Below the pieces are notes generated by a model. The model worked only from the letters and a program-made list of their open reading frames with translations. It ran no database searches and had not been told where the DNA came from. From assembly GCA_035771175.1 (NCBI GenBank), contig CM069606.1, positions 26,803,816 through 26,867,815 of the forward strand: a stretch of DNA of 64,000 nt, given 5' to 3'. Shown piece by piece: positions 50,502 to 62,392 of the stretch; the stretch's first letter is position 1; every line of letters begins with the position of its first letter. Origin of the DNA: Paratinospora sagittata (lineage: Eukaryota; Streptophyta; Magnoliopsida; Ranunculales; Menispermaceae). The translations under genes were made by a program, and so were the position numbers.

Positions 50502-51688
50502 ACAATCTTCGAACTGAATCAAAATTGCAAACTGTCTTGAAGATAACCTCATTATTTTGCAAGTTCTTCATTTTATCCCTTTTGTGCTGAGATTTCCACA
50601 GGCTATCTATTGTTTAAAACTGTAAGTATATGAAGTGTTCTCGGTAAGAAAACACATCAAACAAGTACACATCACCTGTATTTTTTTTCTAAGAGCTACA
50701 ACTAATCACCAACAGCACATCAAACAATAGCTATCGAAGTCTACAAAGATCAAGCTCGAAGAACGAAGACATATATCATGTCTAATGCATTGGTTTGATC
50801 TTTGGTGTGTAGGGTAACCTCTTGATCAATCTCAGCACTAAAACTCTTAAAATTGCAAAGTCTTCAAAATCACTTCGATATAGTATTTCATTTTGAAAAA
50901 AATGTTTTTCGAAAGGTTTTAATCATAATTTCAATGAGTGTTGAATTATTTTAAAGTTTATAATCTTATCTCAATATGTTTTGAGTCAACGGAATGGTTC
51001 CTTAGATTTTTAAAATAAGGCTTTCCACAAATTTGCCAAAATTTTCTATAAGGCACTAACGCACTATTGGTGTTGATAGCACGCTGATAGGGTTCTATAA
51101 TAAAACATTTGTTTTTATGAAAAATTGTCTCTGGCGCGCTTTCCCATTTGATAACTCGCTATAAAGCTGTTGCCGTGATCTTTCCATTTTTAGTAAAATG
51201 GGCAATAGCGCGCCATAAGCCTTGATAACACGCTATCGGAAAGTCAAAAACTCGAGCTCTAGGGTTTGTGTACATAGACCTGCTATAGCCTGCTATCTGT
51301 CCATAGAGAACATGATACACAACCCAAAAGCACGCAATCCACGTCTGAGACAAAAATCTAATATTTCTAACGAGAAAAATGTGGGCACTTCTGCTTGCTC
51401 CATTTTTCTATTCCTTTCACAGTTTTGCTAGGTTATCTTAATTGAAATATTCTCTACTAAGACCTTGATGATTCCCGTTGTCTAGCACGCCCAAAACAAC
51501 TTTAGATTATACAACTTTTTGAATTCAAATCATTCTGTACTCTCTTGCTCTTTAACCTGCAACAGCTAATTTTATAAAGCCCTCATTCTTTGATCTTCAA
51601 AGATAGAGCACACGATTTTTGCAAGTTAGACTGAGCTTTCCAAAGAGTGTTTAAAAAGAAGAAAGTCGTGATTCTTGCATTTGCCCAA
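50502..51688 (+). repeat. Monomer 44, mosaic ending as gamma (1187 bp)
   Basis: The 5' part is a private combination (aaattgcaaactg, attttgcaag, caagtacac, 8 T, atcaccaac, cctcttgatc, ctcttaaaatt). From tctctggcgcgctttccc on it is gamma (ctgtccatag, ttatacaac, gatcttc). Confidence 0.93.
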
Positions 51689-52874
51689 ACAATCTTCGAA
51701 CTGAATCAAAATTTCAAACTGTCTTGAAGATAACCTCATTATTTTGCAAGTTCTTCATTTTATCCCTTTTGTGCTGAGATTTCCACAGGCTATCTATTGT
51801 TTAAAACTGTAAGTATATGAAGTGTTCTCAGTAAGAAAACACATCAAACAAGTACACATCACCTGTATTTTTTTCTAAGAGCTACAACTAATCATCAACA
51901 GCACATCAAACAATAGCTATCGAAGTCTACAAAGATCAAGCTCGAAGAACGAAGACATATATCATGTCTAATGCATTGGTTTGATCTTTGGTGTGTAGGG
52001 TAACCTCTCGATCAATCTCAGCACTAAAACTCTGAAAATTGCAAAGTCTTCAAAATCACTTTGATATAGTATTTCATTTTGAAAAAAATATTTTTCGAAA
52101 GGTTTTAATCATAATTTCAATGAGTGTTGAATTATTTTAAAGTTTATAATCTTATCTCAATATGTTTTTAGTCAACGGAATGGTTCCTTAGATTTTTAAA
52201 ATAAGGCTTTCCACCAATTTGCCAAAATTTTCTATAAGGCACTAACGCACTATTGGTGTTGATAGCACGCTGAGAGGGTTCTATAATAAAACATTTGTTT
52301 TTATGAAAAATTGTCTCTAGCGCGCTATCCCATTTGATAACTCGCTATAAAGCTGTTGTCGTGATCTTTCCATTTTTAGTAAAATGGGCAATAGCGCGCC
52401 ATAAGCCTTGAATACACGCTATTGGAAAGTCAAAAACTCGAGCTCTAGGGTTTGTGTACCTATACCTCCTATAGCCTGCTATCTGTGAATAGAGAACATG
52501 ATACACAACCCAAAAGCACGCAATCCACGTCTGAGACAAAAATCTGATATTTCTAACGAGAAAAATGTGGGCACTTCTGCTTGCTCCATTTTTCTATTCC
52601 TTACACAGTTTTGCTAGGTTATCTTAATTGAAATATTCTCTACTAAGACCTTGATGATTCCCGTTGTCTAGCACGCCCAAAACAACTTTGGATTAAACAA
52701 CTTTTTGAATTCAAATCATTATGTACTCTCTTGCACTTTAACCTGCAACTGCTAATTTTATAAAGCCCTCATTCTCTGATTTTCAAAGATTGAACGCACG
52801 ATTTTTGCAAGTTAGACTGAGCTTTCCAAAGAGTGTTTAAATAGAAGAAAGTCGTGATTCTTGCATTTGCCCAA
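51689..52874 (+). repeat. Monomer 45, alpha/X hybrid (1186 bp)
   Basis: Alpha through ccaccaattt and tctctagcg, then X (gaatacacg, tacctatacctcc, attatgtac). The block-5 ending gtttaaatag appears here first. Private: aaaatatttttcg, ctgagaggg and ctattgg. Confidence 0.93.
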
Positions 52875-54063
52875 ACAATCTTCGAACTGAATCAAAATTG
52901 CAAACTGTCTTGAAGATAACCTCATTATTTCGCAAGTTCATCATTACATCCCTTTTGTGCTGAGATTTCCAAAGGCTATCTATTGTTTTAAATTGTAAGT
53001 ATATGAAGTGTTCCCGGTAAGAAAACACATCAAACAAGAACACATCACCAGTATTTTTTTTTCTAAGAGCTACAACTAATCATCAACAACACATCAAACA
53101 ATAGCTATCGAAGTCTACAAAGATCAAGCTCGAAGAACGAAGACATATATCATTTCTAATGCATTGGTTTGATCTTTGGTGTGTAGGGTAACCTCTCGAT
53201 CAATCTCAGCACTAAAACTCTGAAAATTGCAAAGTCTTCAAAATCACTTCGATATAGTATTTCATTTTGAAAAAAAATGTTTTTCGAAAGGTTTTAGTCA
53301 TAATTTCAATGAGTGTTGAATTATTTTAAAGTTTATAATCTTATCTCAATATGTTTTGAGTCAACGGAATGGTTCCTTAGATTTTTAAAATAAGGCTTTC
53401 CACAAATTTGCCAAAATTTTCTATAAGGCACTAACGCACTATTGGTGTTGAAAGCACGCTGATAGGGTTCTGTAATAAAACATTTGTTTTTATGAAAAAT
53501 TGTCTATAGCGCGCTATCCCATTTGATAACTCGCTATAAAGCTGTTGCCGTGATCTTTCCATTTTTAGTAAAATGGGCAATAGCGCGCCATAACCCTTGA
53601 TAACACGCTATCGGAAAGTCAAAAACTCGAGCTCTAGGGTTTGTGTACATAGACCTGCTATAGCCTGCCATCTGTCAATAGAGAACATGATACACAACCC
53701 AAAAGCACGCAATCCACGTCTGAGACAAAAATCTAATATTTCTAACGAGAAAAATGTGGGCACTTCTGCTTGCTCCATTTTTCTATTCCTTTCACAGTTT
53801 TGCTAGGTTATCTTAATTGAAATATTCTCTACTAAGACCTTGATGATTCCCGTTGTCTAGCACGCCCAAAACAACTTTGGATTAAACAACTTTTTGAATT
53901 CAAATCATTCTGTACTCTCTTGCACTTTAACCTGCAACTGCTAATTTTATAAGGCCCTCATTCTCTGATTTTCAAAGATTGAACACACGATTTTTGCAAG
54001 TTAGACTGAGCTTTCCAAAGAGTGTTTAAATAGAAGAAAGTCGTGATTCTTGCATTTGCCCAA
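52875..54063 (+). repeat. Monomer 46, type A1 (1189 bp)
   Basis: ttcatcattacatccc, ttccaaagg, accagta, 9 T, gtctacaaag, catttct, ttttagtc, ttgaaagcac, tctatagcg, ataaccc, cctgccatc, tttggatt. Confidence 0.95.
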
Positions 54064-54697
54064 ACAATCTTCGAACTGAATCAAAATTGCAAACTGTCTT
54101 GAAGATAACCTCATTATTTCGCAAGTTCATCATTACATCCCTTTTGTGCTGAGATTTCCAAAGGCTATCTATTGTTTTAAATTGTAAGTATATGAAGTGT
54201 TCCCGGTAAGAAAACACATCAAACAAGAACACATCACCAGTATTTTTTTTTCTAAGAGCTACAACTAATCATCAACAACACATCAAACAATAGCTATCGA
54301 AGTCTACAAAGATCAAGCTCGAAGAACGAAGACATATATCATTTCTAATGCATTGGTTTGATCTTTGGTGTGTAGGGTAACCTCTCGATCAATCTCAGCA
54401 CTAAAACTCTGAAAATTGCAAAGTCTTCAAAATCACTTCGATATAGTATTTCATTTTGAAAAAAAATGTTTTTCGAAAGGTTTTAGTCATAATTTCAATG
54501 AGTGTTGAATTATTTTAAAGTTTATAATCTTATCTCAATATGTTTTGAGTCAACGGAATGGTTCCTTAGATTTTTAAAATAAGGCTTTCCACAAATTTGC
54601 CAAAATTTTCTATAAGGCACTAACGCACTATTGGTGTTGAAAGCACGCTGATAGGGTTCTGTAATAAAACATTTGTTTTTATGAAAAATTGTCTATA

Positions 54698-54777
54698 GCG
54701 CGCTATCCCATTTGATAACTCGCTATAAAGCTGTTGCCGTGATCTTTCCATTTTTAGTAAAATGGGCAATAGCGCGC
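54698..54777. repeat. Long imperfect hairpin (example in monomer 47)
   Basis: The left arm 54698-54713 (gcgcgctatcccattt) pairs with the right arm 54760-54777 (aaatgggcaatagcgcgc): 16 base pairs with a two-base bulge (ca) and a 46-base loop. The arms recur in most units. In blocks 2 and 3 alpha and beta units carry aaatgga instead of aaatggg, and many units there have gcgctttccc, both of which weaken the stem. Confidence 0.82.
54748..54765. repeat. Short nested hairpin competing with the long one (example in monomer 47)
   Basis: ccatttt (54748-54754) and aaaatgg (54759-54765) form a 7-bp stem with the 4-base loop tagt. The right arm overlaps the right arm of the longer hairpin, so the two cannot form together. 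The atggacaat variant lengthens this stem by one pair (tccatttt/aaaatgga). Confidence 0.75.
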
Positions 54778-55252
54778 CATAAGCCTTGATAACACGCTAT
54801 CGGAAAGTCAAAAACTCGAGCTCTAGGGTTTGTGTACATAGACCTGCTATAGCCTGCCATCTGTCAATAGAGAACATGATACACAACCCAAAAGCACGCA
54901 ATCCACGTCTGAGACAAAAATCTAATATTTCTAACGAGAAAAATGTGGGCACTTCTGCTTGCTCCATTTTTCTATTCCTTTCACAGTTTTGCTAGGTTAT
55001 CTTAATTGAAATATTCTCTACTAAGACCTTGATGATTCCCGTTGTCTAGCACGCCCAAAACAACTTTGGATTAAACAACTTTTTGAATTCAAATCATTCT
55101 GTACTCTCTTGCACTTTAACCTGCAACTGCTAATTTTATAAGGCCCTCATTCTCTGATTTTCAAAGATTGAACACACGATTTTTGCAAGTTAGACTGAGC
55201 TTTCCAAAGAGTGTTTAAAAAGAAGAAAGTCGTGATTCTTGCATTTGCCCAA

Positions 55253-56443
55253 ACAATCTTCGAACTGAATCAAAATTGCAAACTGTCTTGAAGATAACCT
55301 CATTATTTCGCAAGTTCATCATTACATCCCTTTTGTGCTGAGATTTCCAGAGGCTATCTATTGTTTTAAATTGTAAGTATATGAAGTGTTCCCGGTAAGA
55401 AAACACATCAAACAAGAACACATCACCTGTATTTTTTTTTTTTCTAAGAGCTACAACTAATCATCAACAACACATCAAACAATAGCTATCGAAGTCTAGA
55501 AAGATCAAGCTTGAAGAACGAACACATATATCATGTCTAATGCATTGGTTTGATCTTTGGTGTGTAGGGTAACCTCTCGATCAATCTCAGCACTAAAACT
55601 CTGAAAATTGCAAAGTCTTAAAAATCACTTCGATATAGTATTTCATTTTGAAAAAAAATGTTTTTCGAAAGGTTTTAATCATAATTTCAATGAGTGTTGA
55701 ATTATTTTAAAGTTTATAATCTTATCTCAATATGTTTTGAGTCAACAGAATAGTTCCTTAGATTTTTAAAATAAGGCTTTCACAAATTTGCCAAATTTTT
55801 CTATAAGGCACTAACGCACTATTGGTGTTGAAAGCACGCTGATAGGGTTCTCTAATAAAACATTTGTTTTTATGAAAAATTGTCTATAACGCGCTATCCC
55901 ATTTGATAACTCGCTATAAAGCTGTTGCCGTGAACTTTCCATTTTTAGTAAAATGGGAAATAGCGCGCCATAAGCCTTGATAACACGCTATCGGAAAGTC
56001 AAAAACTCGAGCTCTAGGGTTTGTGTACATAGACCTCCTATAGCCTGCTATCTGTCAATAGAGAACATGATACACAACCCAAAAGCACGCAATCCACGTC
56101 TGAGACAAAAATCTGATATTTCTAACGAGAAAAACGTGGGCACTTATGCTTGCTCCATTTTTCTATTCCTTACACAGTTTTGCTAGGTTATCTTAATTGA
56201 AATATTCTCTACTAAGACCTTGATGATTCCCGTTGTCTAGCACGCCCAAAACAACTTTGGACTAAACAACTTTTTGAATTCAAATCATTTTGTACTCTCT
56301 TGCTCTTTAACCTGCAACTGCTAATTTTATAAGGCCCTCATTCTCTGATTTTCAAAGATAGAACACACGATTTTTGCAAGTTAGACTGAGCTTTCCAAAG
56401 AGTGTTTAAATAGAAGAAAGTCGTGATTTTTGCATTTGCCCAA
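55253..56443 (+). repeat. Monomer 48, type B (1191 bp)
   Basis: ttccagagg, acctgta, 12 T, gtctagaaag, agcttgaag, gaacacat, caacagaatagttcc, tctataacg, gtgaacttt, atgggaaat, aaacgtggg, cttatgc. gtcttaaaaatc is private. This is the longest unit class in the window. Confidence 0.95.
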
Positions 56444-57633
56444 ACAATCTTCGAACTGAATCAAAATTGCAAACTGTCTTGAAGATAACCTCATTATTTC
56501 GCAAGTTCATCATTACATCCCTTTTGTGCTGAGATTTCCAGAGGCTATCTATTGTTTTAAATTGTAAGTATATGAAGTGTTCCCGGTAAGAAAACACATC
56601 AAACAAGAACACATCACCTGTATTTTTTTTTTTCTAAGAGCTACAACTAATCATCAACAACACATCAAACAATAGCTATCGAAGTCTAGAAAGATCAAGC
56701 TCGAAGAACGAACACATATATCATGTCTAATGCATTGGTTTGATCTTTGGTGTGTAGGGTAACCTCTCGATCAATCTCAGCACTAAAACTCTGAAAATTG
56801 CAAAGTCTTCAAAATCACTTCGATATAGTATTTCATTTTGAAAAAAAATGTTTTTCGAAAGGTTTTAATCATAATTTCAATGAGTGTTGAATTATTTTAA
56901 AGTTTATAATCTTATCTCAATATGTTTTGAGTCAACAGAATAGTTCCTTAGATTTTTAAAATAAGGCTTTCACAAATTTGCCAAATTTTTCTATACGGCA
57001 CTAACGCACTATTGGTGTTGAAAGCACGCTGATAGGGTTCTCTAATAAAACATTTGTTTTTATGAAAAATTGTCTATAACGCGCTATCCCATTTGATAAC
57101 TCGCTATAAAGCTGTTGCCGTGAACTTTCCATTTTTAGTAAAATGGGAAATAGCGCGCCATAAGCCTTGATAATACGCTATCGAAAAGTCAAAAACTCGA
57201 GCTCTAGGGTTTGTGTACATAGACCTCCTATAGCCTGCTATCTGTCAATAGAGAACATGATACACAACCCAAAAGCACGCAATCCACGTCTGAGACAAAA
57301 ATCTGATATTTCTAACGAGAAAAACGTGGGCACTTCTGCTTGCTCCATTTTTCTATTCCTTACACAGTTTTGCTAGGTTATCTTAATTGAAATATTCTCT
57401 ACTAAGACCTTGATGATTCCCGTTGTCTAGCACGCCCAAAACAACTTTGGACTAAACAACTTTTTGAATTCAAATCATTCTGTACTCTCTTGCTCTTTAA
57501 CCTGCAACTGCTAATTTTATAAGGCCCTCATTCTCTGATTTTCAAAGATAGAACACACGATTTTTGCAAGTTAGACTGAGCTTTCCAAAGAGTGTTTAAA
57601 TAGAAGAAAGTCGTGATTTTTGCATTTGCCCAA
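56444..57633 (+). repeat. Monomer 49, type C (1190 bp)
   Basis: Like B but with 11 T, agctcgaag, ctatacggc, gataatacg, atcgaaaag and cttctgc. Confidence 0.95.
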
Positions 57634-58822
57634 ACAATCTTCGAACTGAATCAAAATTGCAAACTGTCTTGAAGATAACCTCATTATTTCGCAAGTTCAT
57701 CATTACATCCCTTTTGTGCTGAGATTTCCAGAGGCTATCTATTGTTTTAAATTGTAAGTATATGAAGTGTTCCCGGTAAGAAAACACATCAAACAAGAAC
57801 ACATCACCAGTATTTTTTTTTCTAAGAGCTACAACTAATCATCAACAACACATCAAACAATAGCTATCGAAGTCTAGAAAGATCAAGCTCGAAGAACGAA
57901 CACATATATCATGTCTAATGCATTGGTTTGATCTTTGGTGTGTAGGGTAACCTCTCGATCAATCTCAGCACTAAAACTCTGAAAATTGCAAAGTCTTCAA
58001 AATCACTTCGATATAGTATTTCATTTTGAAAAAAAATGTTTTTCGAAAGGTTTTAATCATAATTTCAATGAGTGTTGAATTATTTTAAAGTTTATAATCT
58101 TATCTCAATATGTTTTGAGTCAACGGAATGGTTCCTTAGATTTTTAAAATAAGGCTTTCCACAAATTTGCCAAAATTTTCTATAAGGCACTAACGCACTA
58201 TTGGTGTTGAAAGCACGCTGATAGGGTTCTGTAATAAAACATTTGTTTTTATGAAAAATTGTCTATAGCGCGCTATCCCATTTGATAACTCGCTATAAAG
58301 CTGTTGCCGTGATCTTTCCATTTTTAGTAAAATGGGCAATAGCGCGCCATAAGCCTTGATAACACGCTATCGGAAAGTCAAAAACTCGAGCTCTAGGGTT
58401 TGTGTACATAGACCTGCTATAGCCTGCCATCTGTCAATAGAGAACATGATACACAACCCAAAAGCACGCAATCCACGTCTGAGACAAAAATCTAATATTT
58501 CTAACGAGAAAAATGTGGGCACTTCTGCTTGCTCCATTTTTCTATTCCTTTCACAGTTTTGCTAGGTTATCTTAATTGAAATATTCTCTACTAAGACCTT
58601 GATGATTCCCGTTGTCTAGCACGCCCAAAACAACTTTGGATTAAACAACTTTTTGAATTCAAATCATTCTGTACTCTCTTGCACTTTAACCTGCAACTGC
58701 TAATTTTATAAGGCCCTCATTCTCTGATTTTCAAAGATTGAACACACGATTTTTGCAAGTTAGACTGAGCTTTCCAAAGAGTGTTTAAATAGAAGAAAGT
58801 CGTGATTCTTGCATTTGCCCAA
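57634..58822 (+). repeat. Monomer 50, C/A mosaic (1189 bp)
   Basis: The 5' part carries mostly C markers (ttccagagg, gtctagaaag, gaacacat, catgtct, ttttaatc) but the A form accagta with 9 T. From caacggaatggttcc onward it is A (ttgaaagcac, tctatagcg, cctgccatc). Position equivalent to unit 46, 4759 bp later. Confidence 0.93.
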
Positions 58823-60011
58823 ACAATCTTCGAACTGAATCAAAATTGCAAACTGTCTTGAAGATAACCTCATTATTTCGCAAGTTCATCATTACATCCC
58901 TTTTGTGCTGAGATTTCCAAAGGCTATCTATTGTTTTAAATTGTAAGTATATGAAGTGTTCCCGGTAAGAAAACACATCAAACAAGAACACATCACCAGT
59001 ATTTTTTTTTCTAAGAGCTACAACTAATCATCAACAACACATCAAACAATAGCTATCGAAGTCTACAAAGATCAAGCTCGAAGAACGAAGACATATATCA
59101 TTTCTAATGCATTGGTTTGATCTTTGGTGTGTAGGGTAACCTCTCGATCAATCTCAGCACTAAAACTCTGAAAATTGCAAAGTCTTCAAAATCACTTCGA
59201 TATAGTATTTCATTTTGAAAAAAAATGTTTTTCGAAAGGTTTTAGTCATAATTTCAATGAGTGTTGAATTATTTTAAAGTTTATAATCTTATCTCAATAT
59301 GTTTTGAGTCAACGGAATGGTTCCTTAGATTTTTAAAATAAGGCTTTCCACAAATTTGCCAAAATTTTCTATAAGGCACTAACGCACTATTGGTGTTGAA
59401 AGCACGCTGATAGGGTTCTGTAATAAAACATTTGTTTTTATGAAAAATTGTCTATAGCGCGCTATCCCATTTGATAACTCGCTATAAAGCTGTTGCCGTG
59501 ATCTTTCCATTTTTAGTAAAATGGGCAATAGCGCGCCATAAGCCTTGATAACACGCTATCGGAAAGTCAAAAACTCGAGCTCTAGGGTTTGTGTACATAG
59601 ACCTGCTATAGCCTGCCATCTGTCAATAGAGAACATGATACACAACCCAAAAGCACGCAATCCACGTCTGAGACAAAAATCTAATATTTCTAACGAGAAA
59701 AATGTGGGCACTTCTGCTTGCTCCATTTTTCTATTCCTTTCACAGTTTTGCTAGGTTATCTTAATTGAAATATTCTCTACTAAGACCTTGATGATTCCCG
59801 TTGTCTAGCACGCCCAAAACAACTTTGGATTAAACAACTTTTTGAATTCAAATCATTCTGTACTCTCTTGCACTTTAACCTGCAACTGCTAATTTTATAA
59901 GGCCCTCATTCTCTGATTTTCAAAGATTGAACACACGATTTTTGCAAGTTAGACTGAGCTTTCCAAAGAGTGTTTAAAAAGAAGAAAGTCGTGATTCTTG
60001 CATTTGCCCAA
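58823..60011 (+). repeat. Monomer 51, type A2 (1189 bp)
   Basis: Repeats unit 47 at 4759 bp, with ttccaaagg, ataagcc and gtttaaaaag. Confidence 0.95.
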
Positions 60012-61202
60012 ACAATCTTCGAACTGAATCAAAATTGCAAACTGTCTTGAAGATAACCTCATTATTTCGCAAGTTCATCATTACATCCCTTTTGTGCTGA
60101 GATTTCCAGAGGCTATCTATTGTTTTAAATTGTAAGTATATGAAGTGTTCCCGGTAAGAAAACACATCAAACAAGAACACATCACCTGTATTTTTTTTTT
60201 TTCTAAGAGCTACAACTAATCATCAACAACACATCAAACAATAGCTATCGAAGTCTAGAAAGATCAAGCTTGAAGAACGAACACATATATCATGTCTAAT
60301 GCATTGGTTTGATCTTTGGTGTGTAGGGTAACCTCTCGATCAATCTCAGCACTAAAACTCTGAAAATTGCAAAGTCTTCAAAATCACTTCGATATAGTAT
60401 TTCATTTTGAAAAAAAATGTTTTTCGAAAGGTTTTAATCATAATTTCAATGAGTGTTGAATTATTTTAAAGTTTATAATCTTATCTCAATATGTTTTGAG
60501 TCAACAGAATAGTTCCTTAGATTTTTAAAATAAGGCTTTCACAAATTTGCCAAATTTTTCTATAAGGCACTAACGCACTATTGGTGTTGAAAGCACGCTG
60601 ATAGGGTTCTCTAATAAAACATTTGTTTTTATGAAAAATTGTCTATAACGCGCTATCCCATTTGATAACTCGCTATAAAGCTGTTGCCGTGAACTTTCCA
60701 TTTTTAGTAAAATGGGAAATAGCGCGCCATAAGCCTTGATAACACGCTATCGGAAAGTCAAAAACTCGAGCTCTAGGGTTTGTGTACATAGACCTCCTAT
60801 AGCCTGCTATCTGTCAATAGAGAACATGATACACAACCCAAAAGCACGCAATCCACGTCTGAGACAAAAATCTGATATTTCTAACGAGAAAAACGTGGGC
60901 ACTTATGCTTGCTCCATTTTTCTATTCCTTACACAGTTTTGCTAGGTTATCTTAATTGAAATATTCTCTACTAAGACCTTGATGATTCCCGTTGTCTAGC
61001 ACGCCCAAAACAACTTTGGACTAAACAACTTTTTGAATTCAAATCATTTTGTACTCTCTTGCTCTTTAACCTGCAACTGCTAATTTTATAAGGCCCTCAT
61101 TCTCTGATTTTCAAAGATAGAACACACGATTTTTGCAAGTTAGACTGAGCTTTCCAAAGAGTGTTTAAATAGAAGAAAGTCGTGATTTTTGCATTTGCCC
61201 AA
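60012..61202 (+). repeat. Monomer 52, type B (1191 bp)
   Basis: Repeats unit 48 at 4759 bp with the normal gtcttcaaaatc. The only other changes expected are small; none was noticed. Confidence 0.95.
60191..60202. repeat. Variable poly(T) tract, 12 T here (monomer 52)
   Basis: A homopolymer after cct/ccagta and before ctaagagc varies with monomer type: 7 in X and alpha, 8 in beta and gamma, 9-10 in many Y and Z, 9 in A, 12 in B, 11 in C. It accounts for most monomer length differences. Confidence 0.85.
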
Positions 61203-62392
61203 ACAATCTTCGAACTGAATCAAAATTGCAAACTGTCTTGAAGATAACCTCATTATTTCGCAAGTTCATCATTACATCCCTTTTGTGCTGAGATTTCCAG
61301 AGGCTATCTATTGTTTTAAATTGTAAGTATATGAAGTGTTCCCGGTAAGAAAACACATCAAACAAGAACACATCACCTGTATTTTTTTTTTTCTAAGAGC
61401 TACAACTAATCATCAACAACACATCAAACAATAGCTATCGAAGTCTAGAAAGATCAAGCTCGAAGAACGAACACATATATCATGTCTAATGCATTGGTTT
61501 GATCTTTGGTGTGTAGGGTAACCTCTCGATCAATCTCAGCACTAAAACTCTGAAAATTGCAAAGTCTTCAAAATCACTTCGATATAGTATTTCATTTTGA
61601 AAAAAAATGTTTTTCGAAAGGTTTTAATCATAATTTCAATGAGTGTTGAATTATTTTAAAGTTTATAATCTTATCTCAATATGTTTTGAGTCAACAGAAT
61701 AGTTCCTTAGATTTTTAAAATAAGGCTTTCACAAATTTGCCAAATTTTTCTATACGGCACTAACGCACTATTGGTGTTGAAAGCACGCTGATAGGGTTCT
61801 CTAATAAAACATTTGTTTTTATGAAAAATTGTCTATAACGCGCTATCCCATTTGATAACTCGCTATAAAGCTGTTGCCGTGAACTTTCCATTTTTAGTAA
61901 AATGGGAAATAGCGCGCCATAAGCCTTGATAATACGCTATCGAAAAGTCAAAAACTCGAGCTCTAGGGTTTGTGTACATAGACCTCCTATAGCCTGCTAT
62001 CTGTCAATAGAGAACATGATACACAACCCAAAAGCACGCAATCCACGTCTGAGACAAAAATCTGATATTTCTAACGAGAAAAACGTGGGCACTTCTGCTT
62101 GCTCCATTTTTCTATTCCTTACACAGTTTTGCTAGGTTATCTTAATTGAAATATTCTCTACTAAGACCTTGATGATTCCCGTTGTCTAGCACGCCCAAAA
62201 CAACTTTGGACTAAACAACTTTTTGAATTCAAATCATTCTGTACTCTCTTGCTCTTTAACCTGCAACTGCTAATTTTATAAGGCCCTCATTCTCTGATTT
62301 TCAAAGATAGAACACACGATTTTTGCAAGTTAGACTGAGCTTTCCAAAGAGTGTTTAAATAGAAGAAAGTCGTGATTTTTGCATTTGCCCAA
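61203..62392 (+). repeat. Monomer 53, type C (1190 bp)
   Basis: Repeats unit 49 at 4759 bp, including ctatacggc, gataatacg and atcgaaaag. Confidence 0.95.

Larger units (their letters stand above)
48157..52874. repeat. Block 4: divergent boundary units 42-45
   Basis: Four units break the trimer order and carry more private substitutions and indels than others in the window. Unit 43 is only 1158 bp. Unit 44 ends as gamma, unit 45 begins as alpha but ends X-like, and unit 43 already has the ttcatcattacatccc and ttcccgg variants typical of block 5. The segment separates two HOR systems. Confidence 0.78.
54695..54800. repeat. Internal 32-bp direct duplication, 74-bp offset (example in monomer 47)
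   Basis: The segments at 54695-54726 and 54769-54800 align without gaps and agree at 25 of 32 positions by my count. Both begin atagcgcgc and end in gataac(t/a)cgctat. The same arrangement recurs at this place in nearly every unit, although the first three bases vary (atagcg, ctagcg or ctggcg). It is absent from the deleted unit 7 and damaged in unit 13. Confidence 0.85.
54064..55252 (+). repeat. Monomer 47, type A2 (1189 bp)
   Basis: Like A1 but with ataagcc and the unit ending gtttaaaaag. It repeats as unit 51. Confidence 0.95.
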
